Shown: positions 49,601 to 58,931 of the stretch, piece after piece
Layout of the letters: the number at the start of each line of letters is the position of its first letter
Numbering within the stretch: position 1 is the first letter of the stretch
Assembly: GCA_030141605.1 (NCBI GenBank)
Contig: JAQGDQ010000520.1
Location: 62,001 to 126,000 of the forward strand
Reading direction: 5' to 3'
DNA: 64,000 nt
From: Tubiluchus corallicola
Lineage: Eukaryota; Priapulida; Priapulimorpha; Priapulimorphida; Tubiluchidae
The notes under the pieces: model-generated
The model's input: the letters and a program-made list of their open reading frames with translations, nothing else
Told to the model about the DNA's origin: nothing
The model's database searches: none
Translations under genes and position numbers: made by a program

Positions 49601-52600
49601 TTCCTTATTTCATTTGCAAATTAAAGCTTTAAGTACTAAAAATATAAACAAAATTTGGTTGATAGAGACCCAAACAGTCATTTGTGTGTGTGGGAACTTA
49701 GTTTAATATTTCAAACTGTTTAATGTAAACTGCACATTGTAAGTGGTGTTCTGTTTTGGTTTTGCTTCGCTACTTCTTAATTCTGTCATACAAATTTTAT
49801 CATAATAGAAGTTTTACTACACTAACTGGTTATAACCATAGAGCATATTGAATTTACAATTTTCATTTTAACATTTCTCTTTTCAGGTTTACAGTTAGAG
49901 AAGTATGCAAATTGCATTGAGTATGTGAAGAAAAACATAGTAGATGATTTAAGCACTACACTCGATGGCGTAGTGAAGTTTTATCTCATTGCCAGTGTTG
50001 CCCTGTGGTAAGTTTTATTGTATGTAAAAAATGATCAGGAAAACCACTTATCTAAAGTATTTTGCCTGCAATTTGTTGCTGCATTAACTTGTATTTTGAT
50101 CATTTGTGTTGTGTTTACAACTGACATACTCCCCTGCATAGTCTATTTACATTATTTTATTTAATATATCCGAATTTAGTTATTTCAGAATTCGGAGATG
50201 TATATTCTTTTTGTTTTTAGTTCAAATCAAATAATCGATTTGGATGAAATTTAGACACTTAGTAAAGGTGTTTTATCAATCAGATTTTTAATTATGTAGG
50301 CAAAAGTGGATATATTATGTCAGCTCAACAGAAGTTAACTATTTATTTTCATATTGTTTTTGTTTACAATACTGTTTACTACATCATTCAGTAACTTGAG
50401 AAATCTTATTAAGACTTGGCTTAACATAGTTAATTTTTGTTAACCTTTTCTTGGAACAATGTTATTTTAGAATCCATCCACTATAGTTGCTATAAATCTG
50501 ATTTATTTGGCTGCAAGTTTGTTAATTTCATAACCAACTAGGCAATGGCACAAATTGGTCGCAAAAGAGATCATAATCACCAGGCAAAAGCCTGAGCAAA
50601 TGCTAGAAATCTACAAAATTTGTCAAGCAAATATCCTTATAAGTTATTATATTAACCTACATAACAGAATGAGACACCATGTAAAACTCATTGTTTCTGT
50701 AACACAATAGTGCCTGTCTTTTGACAACACTGTAAAAAGGATGTAGATGTAGAAAGGAATATAGTTTGGCATCCATTACCTGAAGATAACCATTAGTATG
50801 CAGCCAAAATATTGCATTTTGAATAATAAGCACTTTTGCTTGTAGGATCTTTGGTATCAAAATTTTATTTGTAAAACTGAGATGCTAAATAGTAACACAT
50901 CTATTACTTTTATTCTTTTGCTTGAAAAAATTTTATTGAAAATTTAGTTTTGAGGCACCTTCTGTTTTTTTTATTTTGGTTTTGTTTGATTGTATTCTTC
51001 CACAACTAGGTGTTAACTTCAAGTAATGTTTGGTTACTTGCAAAGTCAATAATTACAGGTACTGCCGAAGAATGCAGCTTGATGATGCTGATGACTGGGT
51101 TGCTTTAATGATGGACACGGAGCCAAAATATTTGAGCAAGTTCTTATCTGTACGTGCATTTGTGAAGCTTGTTGAAGTACATTTGCTGAGTCTGTGCTAT
51201 TCAATTCAGTGTAATGTGAACATCAAAGCAGCACGGGCAATAGCAAAACAGGTACATATTATTAATTAGGTTTAAAGTTCATAAAGCTCAGTAAGAACTA
51301 ATATTAAAGAATTGGACTTAAGTTTTCCATTGTGTTCTTATGAGTGTATTTTGATGCATGTTCTTATGAGTGCATATTGATGTATGTTCTGACAAGTACA
51401 TTTTGAAATGTGTTTTTACGAGTGCATCTTGACGTACGTTCTTATGAGTGCATCTTGACGTATGATCTTATAAGTGCATCTTGATGTCTTATGAGCGCAT
51501 CTTGACATATATTCTTATGACTGTGTTGATGACTAGTAACTGCACTTCTTCTTGTACACGAATTGATTTCATCACATATGTTTATCTTTTCTTTTGAGAA
51601 TTCATAGCCATATATATTAATTCATCTACTCCACTTTATAGGTATTGTAAAGGCATTTATAGAATTGCTTTGTCCGCACATGTAAAGAAATTCGAAAGCG
51701 TAAAAGAGCCCAGCGATTGCCCTACTTAAATTTTCTACTTTTGGTTACAAACCCAACGTGCTACTAAACTGTGAAAGCTGAATCCTTTCTATTATTGATA
51801 CAAAAACAAAATGCAGCACAGTTTTATTGTCTAGTAAGTTTTATGTTAATCACCATCATCATTTTCATCATTATGAAATTTATGACCGTGATTGGGATTA
51901 TCATTACCAACCACATAACATTATCAACATCAGCAATAACAATTTAAATTTACATGCACTTGTTAAATTCCCACTGATTAAAACTAATATTGCAGCTTTT
52001 ACACAGGTTGAGAACTTTATTGATACTACGCTTATGGATACTTTCCTTAGGCACAAAGAAAGCTTGGCAAAGCTGTAAAAAGATTTCCCATTATGGCGCA
52101 CCGGTACCGACATTTGAAAGCCTACATGCACATGCTATCACACAAACAAGATAAAGCACGAAAACTTCTCGAGAGGAGCATAGTCTTGTGCCACAACAGT
52201 GACTATGTTTTGGAGGAAAATTGGATGAAACATTCTAGAGATATTTGGTTCAATGACAGTTGGAGTGAGGACGAAGATACTATCAACTTTTGGGTAGCAC
52301 ATCATACATTCGACGACGAGGTTTGTACGTGTCTTTATCGTGTAGGAATGATTCACAGAGGATAACCTGTTGTCAAATGTGTAATAGTCAGATCTTTAAA
52401 AATAAAGATGTTTCTAAAAAAATAAAGATGCTTCTATTTGTCACCTTTCTCCTCTTTTAGGATATTTTTGCTAGTGGTAATCTGTATTTGAACAGAACAA
52501 TATATGAAAACAGTTGACTGTGTGGTGACTGGGTATTTTTGCAACAAATACAATAGCTATGTCCTAAACGTAATAAGTTTTTTTTAGAAGTAACCACAAT

Positions 52601-53453
52601 AATAATTGTTTTATTTTCCTTGGGTTCTTTTCAACCTGCTGCATGTGAAAAAGGGTTCGACATTTTCAGGTATTTTAAAGAAACTTTTGGACATTAGGAG
52701 TCCGATATTAACTGGGTCTATAGAAATGCCATTTTCAGAATAAATGTCAACATCAATGAGGCGATGTGTTCTTCATCACTAAATACATTTATTTGAATCA
52801 TTTCCTGAATTTGAAAACAATGTTTTGTCAGCTGCCTCTTGACAATGGTAGAAGATGTTGACAAAATGTTGTGTTCAAATTCTGGAAACAAATACATTTG
52901 TGGTGAAGTTGTTGTTTATTCTGAGACTTGCCATTTGCTATGCTAACAATGTATATTAAAACAGTCTGTAAAACAAACAGTATTGGGCCAGTATTATGGT
53001 ATACAAACTTAGACAATTGCTAATGTATTTTTGAAAGTGGTGTTGTCATACCAGTGTTAATCTCATAATCAGAATTTCATTGTACAGGTTATAGACTGGA
53101 GAGAAACAATGGATAAAAGTGCAAGTGACATTTTGTATTCACTGCCCTTGCCATATGAAACACCATGCGAACGTAAACTGAAGCAGAAGCTAGAAGATAT
53201 AAGTAGTAGACCCACTGTTTGTGAAGATCTGACATTACCCGGTTCGTCGTCTAGTCGTACTGGAATGCTACTTAAACCACCTTCGATCATAGAAAGTCTC
53301 GTAGATGTGGATGCGCTGCCTCCGAGTGAAAACTCGTCAAGGCACATGGAACTGAGAATTCTTTATTCTGCTGAACCACCAACAGAATCAGACTTGCGAG
53401 AAGAAGATGAAGATGAGAAAAGCAGTGATCGTGAAGACAGACATAGCTTTTGA
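19372..53453 (+). CDS. ADCY10: Soluble adenylyl cyclase (adenylate cyclase type 10), 35 exons
   Basis: This is a homologue of the bicarbonate- and calcium-regulated soluble adenylyl cyclase, which makes cAMP from ATP in the cytosol, nucleus and cilia. Thirty-five exons join in one frame of 5580 nt (1859 aa plus stop), against about 1610 aa in human. The order is cyclase domain C1 (about 80-250), C2 (about 365-530), an NB-ARC/STAND-like ATPase (about 567-900) and a long helical-repeat C-terminus. Metal-binding Asp90 and Asp140 of C1 are present. The ATG at 19372 has a +4 G and gives an N-terminus about 43 residues longer than human before the FADISG motif. The last exon ends TGA at 53451-53453 after an acidic tail. 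One intron uses a GC donor. The gene is divergent from LIG4. Confidence 0.96.
20608..20646. repeat. AT dinucleotide microsatellite
   Basis: About 18 TA units lie in the ADCY10 intron after the exon at 20442-20540. A shorter, degenerate TA tract precedes it at 20567-20585. Confidence 0.85.
21638..21738 (-). repeat. pogo/Tigger-like terminal repeat fragment
   Basis: On the minus strand this begins TACAGTAACTCCTCTCATAA and continues CGACGCTAACTGTGAC and GAAACGTCATTAAATGAAGC. It matches the fragment at 7491-7582. CAGT plus a TA flank suggests a single end of a pogo-type DNA transposon. The opposite end is not recognisable. Confidence 0.5.
24088..30749 (+). CDS. ADCY10: ADCY10 exons 8-15: linker and C2 cyclase domain
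   Basis: Exons are 24088-24135, 24771-24856, 25344-25500, 27135-27166, 27848-27969, 28168-28244, 29694-29880 and 30679-30749. C2 starts with MRQVTILFMNL (human LRPVTIVFVNL) and continues INKITQFDKGCTFLIIFGLPG, in which the adenine-site Lys and Asp are kept. SVSIGITTGKTFCGVVGH and HEYTVIGAKVNKAARLMANYP follow, with the conserved Asn and Arg. The last exon ends in DYPLLG, as in human. The exon at 27848-27969 must end before a GC donor (AT|GCAAGT) to keep frame with SVSIG. The 32-nt exon at 27135 is a microexon. Confidence 0.93.
26215..26870 (+). pseudogene. Non-LTR retrotransposon 3: endonuclease remnant
   Basis: Frames in this stretch keep endonuclease-domain motifs of a CR1/L2-like element: CFIITEIWFS (usually ITETW), KKGGGVAI, VVVYRPPYN and VLIIGDFNVDD, followed by LGLTQHV. 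Frame changes and stops break it near 26394 and 26480, and no reverse transcriptase remains. It is in the large ADCY10 intron between the exons at 25344-25500 and 27135-27166, on the host sense strand. Confidence 0.85.
28400..29165. repeat. Degenerate tandem repeat, unit about 146 bp
   Basis: At least three diverged units lie in the intron after the ADCY10 exon at 28168-28244. Each unit carries a TTGAATTCAAGATGGCG-like start, TTTCAAAAAAAGTCTAAG-like, CTCCACCAGTTCCGAGTGG-like, GGAATGTACTAGAA-like and GACGAAGTCAGATTTTCATT-like blocks. Starts fall near 28500, 28646, 28756, 28902 and 29130. The last spacing is irregular. An open frame in it (28824-29075) has no family resemblance. Confidence 0.65.
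30848..31078. repeat. Imperfect tandem duplication, about 155-bp spacing
   Basis: Two T-rich blocks near 30851-30925 and 31004-31078 share TTTATATCTGA, TTTGTGTTTTGTATCT-like and TTATACATT-like strings in the same order. They are in the ADCY10 intron before the exon at 32697. Confidence 0.45.
31612..31661. repeat. AAT trinucleotide microsatellite
   Basis: About 15 AAT units, with one imperfection near the start, lie in the ADCY10 intron before the exon at 32697. Confidence 0.9.
32697..40322 (+). CDS. ADCY10: ADCY10 exons 16-21: STAND/AAA-like ATPase region
   Basis: Exons are 32697-32856, 33682-33883, 35635-35718, 36687-36976, 38522-38717 and 40220-40322. This is the ATPase-like module that follows the cyclase pair in full-length soluble cyclases. 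The P-loop position reads EGTTGQGSSR where human has EGLPGYGKSQ, so the Walker A lysine is Ser603. The Walker B-like strand reads ILFTVDDAHFMDSGSW (human IIFIIDEAQFVDSTSW), with both acidic residues kept. HGIPGWCDKLLKDM matches human CGIPFYCEELLKNL. A Ser-rich stretch follows in the exon at 38522. Exon boundaries are consistent in phase throughout. Confidence 0.9.
37290..37612. repeat. Minisatellite, four units of about 81-88 bp
   Basis: The block TATTCTACCAGGTGTAATGG-like, then TTTTGTTCTGATTAAAATGG, ACACTTTTT and CATTGGCCATAGCACTGATG-like, repeats four times. CTA(C/T)CAGG falls at 37311, 37396, 37484 and 37565. Units are 80-90% alike by eye. It lies in the ADCY10 intron after the exon at 36687-36976. 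Confidence 0.85.
38119..38448. mobile_element. Tc1/mariner-pogo-like MITE with TA duplication
   Basis: This 330-bp element starts CAGTGTTCCCTCGCTACTTC and ends with the near complement, GATAAGTGAGGGAACACTG. TA flanks it at 38117-38118 and 38449-38450. Terminal repeats are about 25 bp (CAGTGTTCCCTCxCTxxxTCGCG). It carries no transposase. It lies in the same ADCY10 intron as the minisatellite at 37290. Confidence 0.88.
39110..39725. mobile_element. piggyBac-like non-autonomous element with TTAA duplication
   Basis: The left end is TTAA then CCCTTTCACTACGGAAGG (TTAA at 39106-39109). The right end is CGTAGTGATAAGG then TTAA (39726-39729), which is the inverted complement with small differences. 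TTAA flanks and CCC termini are the piggyBac signature. A sub-terminal hairpin pairs GGCACACTGCCGCC with GGCAGAGTGCCGCC (39128-39184). No transposase is present. It lies in the ADCY10 intron after the exon at 38522-38717. Confidence 0.6.
40811..53453 (+). CDS. ADCY10: ADCY10 exons 22-35: winged-helix and helical-repeat C-terminus
   Basis: Exons are 40811-41425, 42156-42315, 43038-43221, 43417-43614, 44345-44520, 45439-45589, 46738-46829, 47683-47801, 48460-48556, 48903-49006, 49887-50007, 51059-51251, 52051-52320 and 53088-53453. The first large exon matches human at LTPHQQMLVKCGSVIGLQF (human LSHQMLVRCAAIIGLTF) and CVQCGGRDFQPP (human CDHCRGRDFIPY). The rest is weaker, TPR-like helical repeat. 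An insertion in the exon at 43417 is Glu/Lys-rich (KEERAKEEEEAEQSK). The last exon is unlike human and very acidic (REEDEDEKSSDRED). The start of the exon at 52051 was set by frame. An upstream acceptor at 52006 leads to a stop. Confidence 0.87.
43680..43790 (-). repeat. tRNA-derived SINE family 2, copy 1
   Basis: On the minus strand this has box A TGTGGCATAGTAGCTAGC and box B GGGTTCAAATCCCAGTG, then a shared tail CAAACTTTCTAATTTAGTA. The box B is near canonical. Related copies are at 43906-44024 and 49108-49203. All are in ADCY10 introns and antisense to it. Confidence 0.75.
43906..44024 (-). repeat. tRNA-derived SINE family 2, copy 2
   Basis: This copy shows box A TGTGGTGTAACAGCTAAG and box B AAGTTCGAGTCCCAGTAAAG on the minus strand, with the same tail as copy 1. 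A short direct duplication (AGCTTTCCGGAC twice) lies inside the tRNA-like part. The 115 bp between copies 1 and 2 shows no other feature. Confidence 0.75.
44945..45425 (-). pseudogene. Non-LTR retrotransposon 4: C-terminal and 3'-end remnant
   Basis: On the minus strand the frame reads VAYNKGIRTLFNLSYDCSAR, then MCIELNLPYLHFIIERS and CKYCKKF. This resembles the segment after the reverse transcriptase in non-LTR elements. An AATAAAAG and a short CAAT-type tail follow at 44947-44976, as expected of a retroelement 3' end. It is antisense, in the ADCY10 intron before the exon at 45439. Confidence 0.65.
46440..46697 (+). repeat. Dispersed repeat, copy 2
   Basis: This is the second copy of the roughly 260-bp repeat at 3478-3738, in the same orientation. 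It ends AAATTAATGGTATATA. It lies in the ADCY10 intron that ends at 46737, about 40 bp before the next exon. Confidence 0.6.
49108..49203 (-). repeat. tRNA-derived SINE family 2, copy 3
   Basis: This copy keeps box B-like GGTTTAAGTCCCAGTAAA and the tail (CAGATTTTCTGATTTAGTAT on the minus strand). Box A is decayed. It lies in the ADCY10 intron after the exon at 48903-49006. Confidence 0.6.
51333..51530. repeat. Minisatellite, unit about 26 bp, 7-8 copies
   Basis: The unit GTTCTTATGAGTGCATCTTG plus ACGTAT repeats from 51334, with starts near 51360, 51386, 51412, 51438, 51464, 51486 and 51510. The last two units are shortened by a few bases. It lies in the ADCY10 intron before the exon at 52051. 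Confidence 0.85.
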
Positions 53454-53679
53454 AAGCTTAAAATGAAAAACATATTAAATTGATGCCAAGTAATCTACCT
53501 CCTGATCTTTTAAATTTAGCAAAGCACTCATGTAGGAATTTTTTTATCTTTTCAAAATTTTATTTTTATACATGTCGAGGAGAAATAAGATAACATTGTT
53601 TTTACTAACCATTCTTACTTTGTTTTGTCACTTTGGTGATATATGTTGCTCAAGTCTAATTATGAGAAGCAGTTTCAGA

Positions 53680-53776
53680 AATAAAAAAAAAGTTTTTGCC
53701 AATAATATCTACTTTTTTCTTTTTTTCTGTTTGTTGTACTTTGTGTGTACTGCTGGGACTGTCACGAAAAAATAAA
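53680..53776 (+). promoter_or_regulatory. ADCY10: Candidate poly(A) signals of ADCY10
   Basis: Two AATAAA hexamers, at 53680-53685 and 53771-53776, lie 230-320 nt after the ADCY10 stop codon in AT-rich sequence. Either could set the transcript end. This rests on the hexamer alone. Confidence 0.45.
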
Positions 53777-53789
53777 ACATCGCCTGTCG

Positions 53790-54380
53790 GATAATTTTTA
53801 ATTAGTTCATCTATCTCAGTGCAGAATTGTTTGTAGTGTGTACAATGGTAAGTGCAGCTGAAAATTAGAGAAAGTTACTAAATATAGCAGCCATGAGGTA
53901 GCTGAAGGCTATCTCATTTACTGCATTTTGAGTCATTTTTTCTGTTCCTATTTCTTCTAGACAAATTTTTCATTTGTTCAAAACTAATTATAATATTTTA
54001 CAATAGTATAATAATATACATTATAATAGTATACAATCAATTCACAGCTTTTTATAATGTCTGCTGTTTGCCGGTTTGCATTATGTAAATTTCCAATACT
54101 TACAGAGATAGAAATGACTATAAGATAAGTGCACAGATCAATCTTATTGTCTGCTGACAATACACCCTATGTATTTGTAACAATTAATATATTTAAAAGA
54201 GGCTGATAATTGACCAGATCATCTAGGGCATTAAATCAGATATACACAGAAACATATAGGTGCGACCATAGTAATCACGCGGGATAAGTAGTATAATTAT
54301 GATTATGCATATAGCAGAATCTTATTGGAATTCAACTGTTTATTTCTTTATTAATTGTTTCTCTGCCACGGCAGTGAATA
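53790..54380. other. Intergenic, no gene seen
   Basis: This AT-rich sequence follows ADCY10. It has short TATA/ATTATAATA tracts near 53990-54035 and no coding frame or repeat I can support. Confidence 0.5.
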
Positions 54381-54384
54381 ACTC

Positions 54385-55180
54385 CAAAACGATGGTACCT
54401 GGAGTCAACAATCTAGGTGGGTAGACACCCGAGGTTAGGGGACAGGCAACGATATTGTGACCGGAGACCCCGGGTCAAGGACACTGAACATTGGTAATTT
54501 TCGATTATTACTCAACTCCCCCATATCTTTGACTTGGATTCATTTTTTCACAGGTATTCAAGCCTTGTGGGGTAGATGTACACCTGGGGTTTTAAAAATC
54601 TGGGATTTTTTAAGGATCAGAGATAGGAGCCGAAATGCGAAAATTAGGGCAAACGGCTTTACATGACAAGCAAATTTGTTATTTAGCTCCTCTTACAGTA
54701 TTGGACCAGTAGTCACTGTTTATCCATGTCTGGACAAATGGGCAAGAATATATGTACGTTAAGTATTTTTCGAAAAGTGGGCATGGTCAGGTCACATGAC
54801 ATAGGCAAAAGTGCTAAAATGGGGTCTGGCCAACAACTCTAAGTATAAGAGCTAGAATCACGAAACTTGCAGAGTAAACAGAAAACGGTTTAAGAATGAT
54901 GAACTCTGGGTCAAAGGTCATGGAGGCAGAACCCAAAATGTGAAAATTAGGGCGAATGACTTTGTCACTCAATACTACTTACCGTATTGGTCTAGAAATC
55001 TATGTAAATTGCACGTATGGGTAGAAAAGTGGGCGTGTCCAAGTCACGTGGCACAGGCGAAAGTGTTAAAATGGGATTGCAATAAAATGGATTTCCTAGG
55101 TAATCAAGCACGGAGAATTCAGCAAAGATTTTTCAAAGTCAGCATTTGCAATTTTGGTCATAATGCAGAATCTTAAGTTT
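54385..55180. repeat. GC-richer imperfect tandem repeat, about 250-300-bp spacing
   Basis: Two diverged halves share blocks in the same order: TGCGAAAATTAGGGCAAACG (54636) against TGTGAAAATTAGGGCGAATG (54939), TTACAGTATTGGACCAG against TTACCGTATTGGTCTAG, and AAAAGTGGGCATGGTC (54774) against AAAAGTGGGCGTGTCC (55025). CAAAAGTGCTAAAATGGG is matched by CGAAAGTGTTAAAATGGG. The left part (54385-54480) is rich in GGAGACCCCGGG-like strings. It may be a dispersed repeat. No protein family is recognised. Confidence 0.65.
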
Positions 55181-56520
55181 ATGACTTTGTCATGAATACG
55201 GTCTAGTTATTATCAGAAATTCTCTAGAAGATAAGTTATTATCAAGAAGTATTTATCGGTACGATCCAACAGCTGATTGACAGGTGCTGCCCCTCACGGC
55301 ACGCGGGAAAAACTATGAGCGTAATTCAGCAATCCACATGTTGTTGCGAGTTTTGGAATGTCGGTACGTGAAAAGTAGCGTGGCATGGAGGTTTGGTGCT
55401 TGAACTTGTAAAACCAGTTTCACAGTTTAATAGAAGTGTAAAAGATGAATTGTTGGTGTGTCTGGTAGCTGCGTTGGGCTTAAAGGAGGTATGAGTATTT
55501 AAATGCAATACGTAAGTTGGTGCAGTTTATGTTATCAATGAAGTTTTGTAGGTCTTTTAGTTTTACAATAAGATCATTGTAAGGCAGCATTTCTGCATAA
55601 TTTAAGTGCTCCCTACTTTATCTAATCCAACAATTACAATTCACATTTGTGTAAATTTGCAATGTGTTCGAACTTCGAAGTCGCTAGAATGTTTAAAAGC
55701 GTTTCAGTGTCATTCCTATAGCGCTGCATTACGTTATACTTTAAAGAACAGAGACCTGATAAAGTAAGTGAATTTAAACGCCTGCGTTGGAATAAATGTC
55801 CAAACCAATTAATCTTTATCACAACGTACAAATTAGCTAATTTAAACTGTGTTCAACAGTATTTGATCAGAATTTGGATAATCTGTTTTGTAAGGCTATG
55901 TAAATGATGTAAAGTGCAGGAAGCTCATAGAACCATTCAACATAATTTAGTTTCCTGGATATATTAATTTAATTCCTACACCTTGTAGCAATTCAAATAG
56001 AATTATCTTGTTAGTTTGCAAAATATTAAATTAATTGGAGCTTAAATAAAGACAATATAAGATTTGTGATTTGTGTGCATGTGCCCTTAGGTTATTATCA
56101 CAACAAATTGAATAATCTAAATATGCTTTATAAATATACCATATTTTATCGCTGCGCCCCTATCTTTCTCTCTGCGTCCTTTTGTTAGTTTGAATTAGTT
56201 ATTTACCCTGAAAGTTTGTGACTGAATCACCCTTTGAAGGTCGCTGACTATCTAACCAAAAAATTTGTGTTATATGCTATTCTTAAGTATGCCTTGTATG
56301 CTTTTTGGATTTTTTATATTTATTGGATACATAAGCATTAAGAATAAGTAAACCTCAAAACATTAAGTTTTAAAATTTAAATGCATGTTGCATATGTATA
56401 TATTTTTTTTCCTTTGGAAAAACGCAAATGAATGTTTAAGATAAATCACTAGGTTAATGAGTGCCTTTTTCATGAGTGTGACATTTAAAGTTTCTAGTAT
56501 TTTTTAAAACCTGTAGTATT
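55181..56520. other. Intergenic, no gene seen
   Basis: About 1.3 kb without a supported coding frame. It contains a GC-richer patch near 55262-55480 and AT-rich sequence after it. I recognise nothing specific. Confidence 0.45.
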
Positions 56521-56524
56521 ATGT

Positions 56525-56905
56525 ATGTATGTATGCATATATATATATATATACACATTATAAATTATATTATATACATTATATATGTGCATGTACATTT
56601 ATGTATATTCATTTATTAAGTAATATATACAAAAATGTAATACATGCATATGAATAATAAACGAATGTATTAAATCTTTATATACACAGATATATATATA
56701 TATATATACACATTATAAATTATATTATATACATTATATATGTGCATGCGTACATTTATGTATATTCATTTTATTAAGTAATATTTTGTGGTAAGTAGGG
56801 AAATCATTTCTAAGCTTCTAAAAATGTTCTTGTTGGCAAACTACAAAAATGTAATACATGCAGTATGAATAATAGCCAACGAATGTATTAAATCTTTTGC
56901 TTGAC
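56525..56905. repeat. Imperfect tandem duplication containing AT tracts
   Basis: Two copies (about 56533-56683 and 56690-56905) each run from a TATATA tract through ACACATTATAAATTATATTA, TATACATTATATATGTGCAT and TTATGTATATTCATTT. They end in AATGTAATACATGCA and ACGAATGTATTAAATCTTT. Copy 1 lacks about 60 bp present in copy 2 (around 56785-56845). Confidence 0.8.
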
Positions 56906-57316
56906 ACTGACATGTGTGTTGTGTTTGTTGGAAAAGAAAATTCCGACCTAGTCTTACAAGATTGAACAAAAACGTCCCTGTGGTATGTCATGTTTGTGTT
57001 AGGTGTGAAAACTACTTTCAAGGTTTGAAGTGCTTTGTAAACGCATGCCAATTTCGTTTTGTATGCAGGTAGGTAGTGTGACTAAGGTACTTCTGCATTT
57101 AATTTTAAAGACAACCTGATCATATCATAAGTCATCAGGCCACATCAAACGCAAATCATAAATTGTAAGTCGTGAAAAGAAAAAGCTATGAGAAGTTCTA
57201 AGAAGACTTTTTGGACTGGTCTTCCATAAAAAGGAATTTTACATTCAACAAATAGTTACAACAACAAATTGCTAACCAGCTGCTAAAACTAATCAGTTAC
57301 AAGTGCCCCACTATCT

Positions 57317-57320
<4 letters not shown>

Positions 57321-57407
<87 letters not shown>

Positions 57408-57437
57408 TCTACCTCCCTCCCTCCCTCTCCCTCTCTC
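57321..57437. repeat. Long CT microsatellite
   Basis: About 40 uninterrupted CT units (57322-57402) are followed by imperfect CCCT and TCGC units. One strand is pure pyrimidine, so the open frame across it (a Leu/Ser repeat) is an artefact. Confidence 0.93.
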
Positions 57438-57439
57438 GC

Positions 57440-58931
57440 TCGCTCGACTAGGACTAGTAAACTATTTTTAAATGTTACATATTGTTACGTAAAAACTTTC
57501 AGCTTTTCAACATTGCTTTTTTTATTTTTCACTGAATTTCGCACAAATTCAAATGGATGATGCTGTACAATGGGCATTCACCTTTCTCTTTACATCACTT
57601 ATTTGAGAAGCAAAAACAAAACATTTTAAATTGTATCATTTGAAAAAGTTCTTATTATATTATATTACACACGCCTACTAAAAATTGCTTTATTATAATT
57701 CACTATTATGTTAGGTTTAGCGCTAGTCATCCAGTTATTTATTTTTTACTGCACATGTCATCTGTTTGTACACATTTTTGGACAAAAATGAATCCATCGT
57801 TTCGGTGACGCTGAACTAAATTATTTTGATGCATTGTCCAGTCCAGTTTTGTTTCCGGCTTGTTGACCTGTGCAGCGGGCCGGCTCACACCCTCCAAATA
57901 ATGGACTTGCTTTACTGTCCCGCAACAATATCACAAGAATGTCAGAAATGTACAGTTCGTACACGAGTTGTATGAAGAATTGATTAGAGGGCCATAATAA
58001 TAACGGCACCTCTGCTACTCCAAGCATAATATCGAACTGTACTTATTATCTCTTGCTGAACTGTATCTGTACGGTACTTTCAATGTTTGTGAAATTAAAT
58101 TTTTCTGTATTGTGCCTAGAATTTTGCTTTAACTGTGCAATGCAAAGCTTAAAAGTTTGGTATTTCAAAATTATTATCAGATATCATTCATCGTTCTCAT
58201 CTCGAGGGTTGACGAACTTGTTAGGTCTTCGAAAATAATAAAGCAGGAGGGGCGTTACTCGTAGCGGTCACTTTTTCCAACATACAAATAATATTATTTA
58301 TCCCTTGTAAAATTATTTTATATTGAAGAGTAAATGCTCTTACCGCGGTAGTATCCGACTATCCATGAGCTATCACTTTTGGATTCTCGCTTATTCGTGT
58401 AAGCCTTATACGCCTCAGCACCCACCCCTACTCTATAATATAACTCCTCCCGTGAGTAATAATAATTTCACTTTCGTTATTACAGGTACAGCTACCTGAA
58501 CGCTAAAAATCAGTAGTAAAGTTTGGGGTTGTAGAATCACATTCTGTAGTCACTAAAATTTATTCGTGTGGTAAATTAAAATTATACACAGTTTTCTTGT
58601 TTACCAAATCACAATCGTTCAGAGCTCACTGCCATTCATAATCAATATTAGATTATATCTATAGGTCTATAATAGACATGGTCAATTTTTTGAGAGGAAG
58701 GACTACTTGTCCCACTAGAATGAATCACCCTACCGGAGCCCAAAAACAGTCTTGTTCCGCGTTCCAAAGTTATTCTTGGAGGAGGCCCTGACTGTGAGCA
58801 ATAGTTCATGAATCACTGAATTTTGGTTTTTTCTTTTCTTCTTCACCTTAGGCTCATCCTAAGGTCAAATGTTTAATTTGTTCAATCATCTCTGTCTGGG
58901 CGTTCATTGAATGATACGGAGCGTAATAAAT
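57440..58931. other. Intergenic, no gene seen
   Basis: About 1.5 kb of mixed sequence. It includes GC-richer patches near 57850-57900 and 58240-58280. No coding frame with family resemblance or clear repeat was found. Confidence 0.45.

Noticed and set aside
52007-52078. Upstream start for ADCY10 exon 34 (VENFIDTT frame), implying a frameshifted gene
   Set aside because: The acceptor ending at 52050 gives an open, in-phase exon that matches the human C-terminus, so no frameshift is needed.
57303-57560. Protein-coding frame across the CT repeat
   Set aside because: Low-complexity Leu/Ser translation of a microsatellite.
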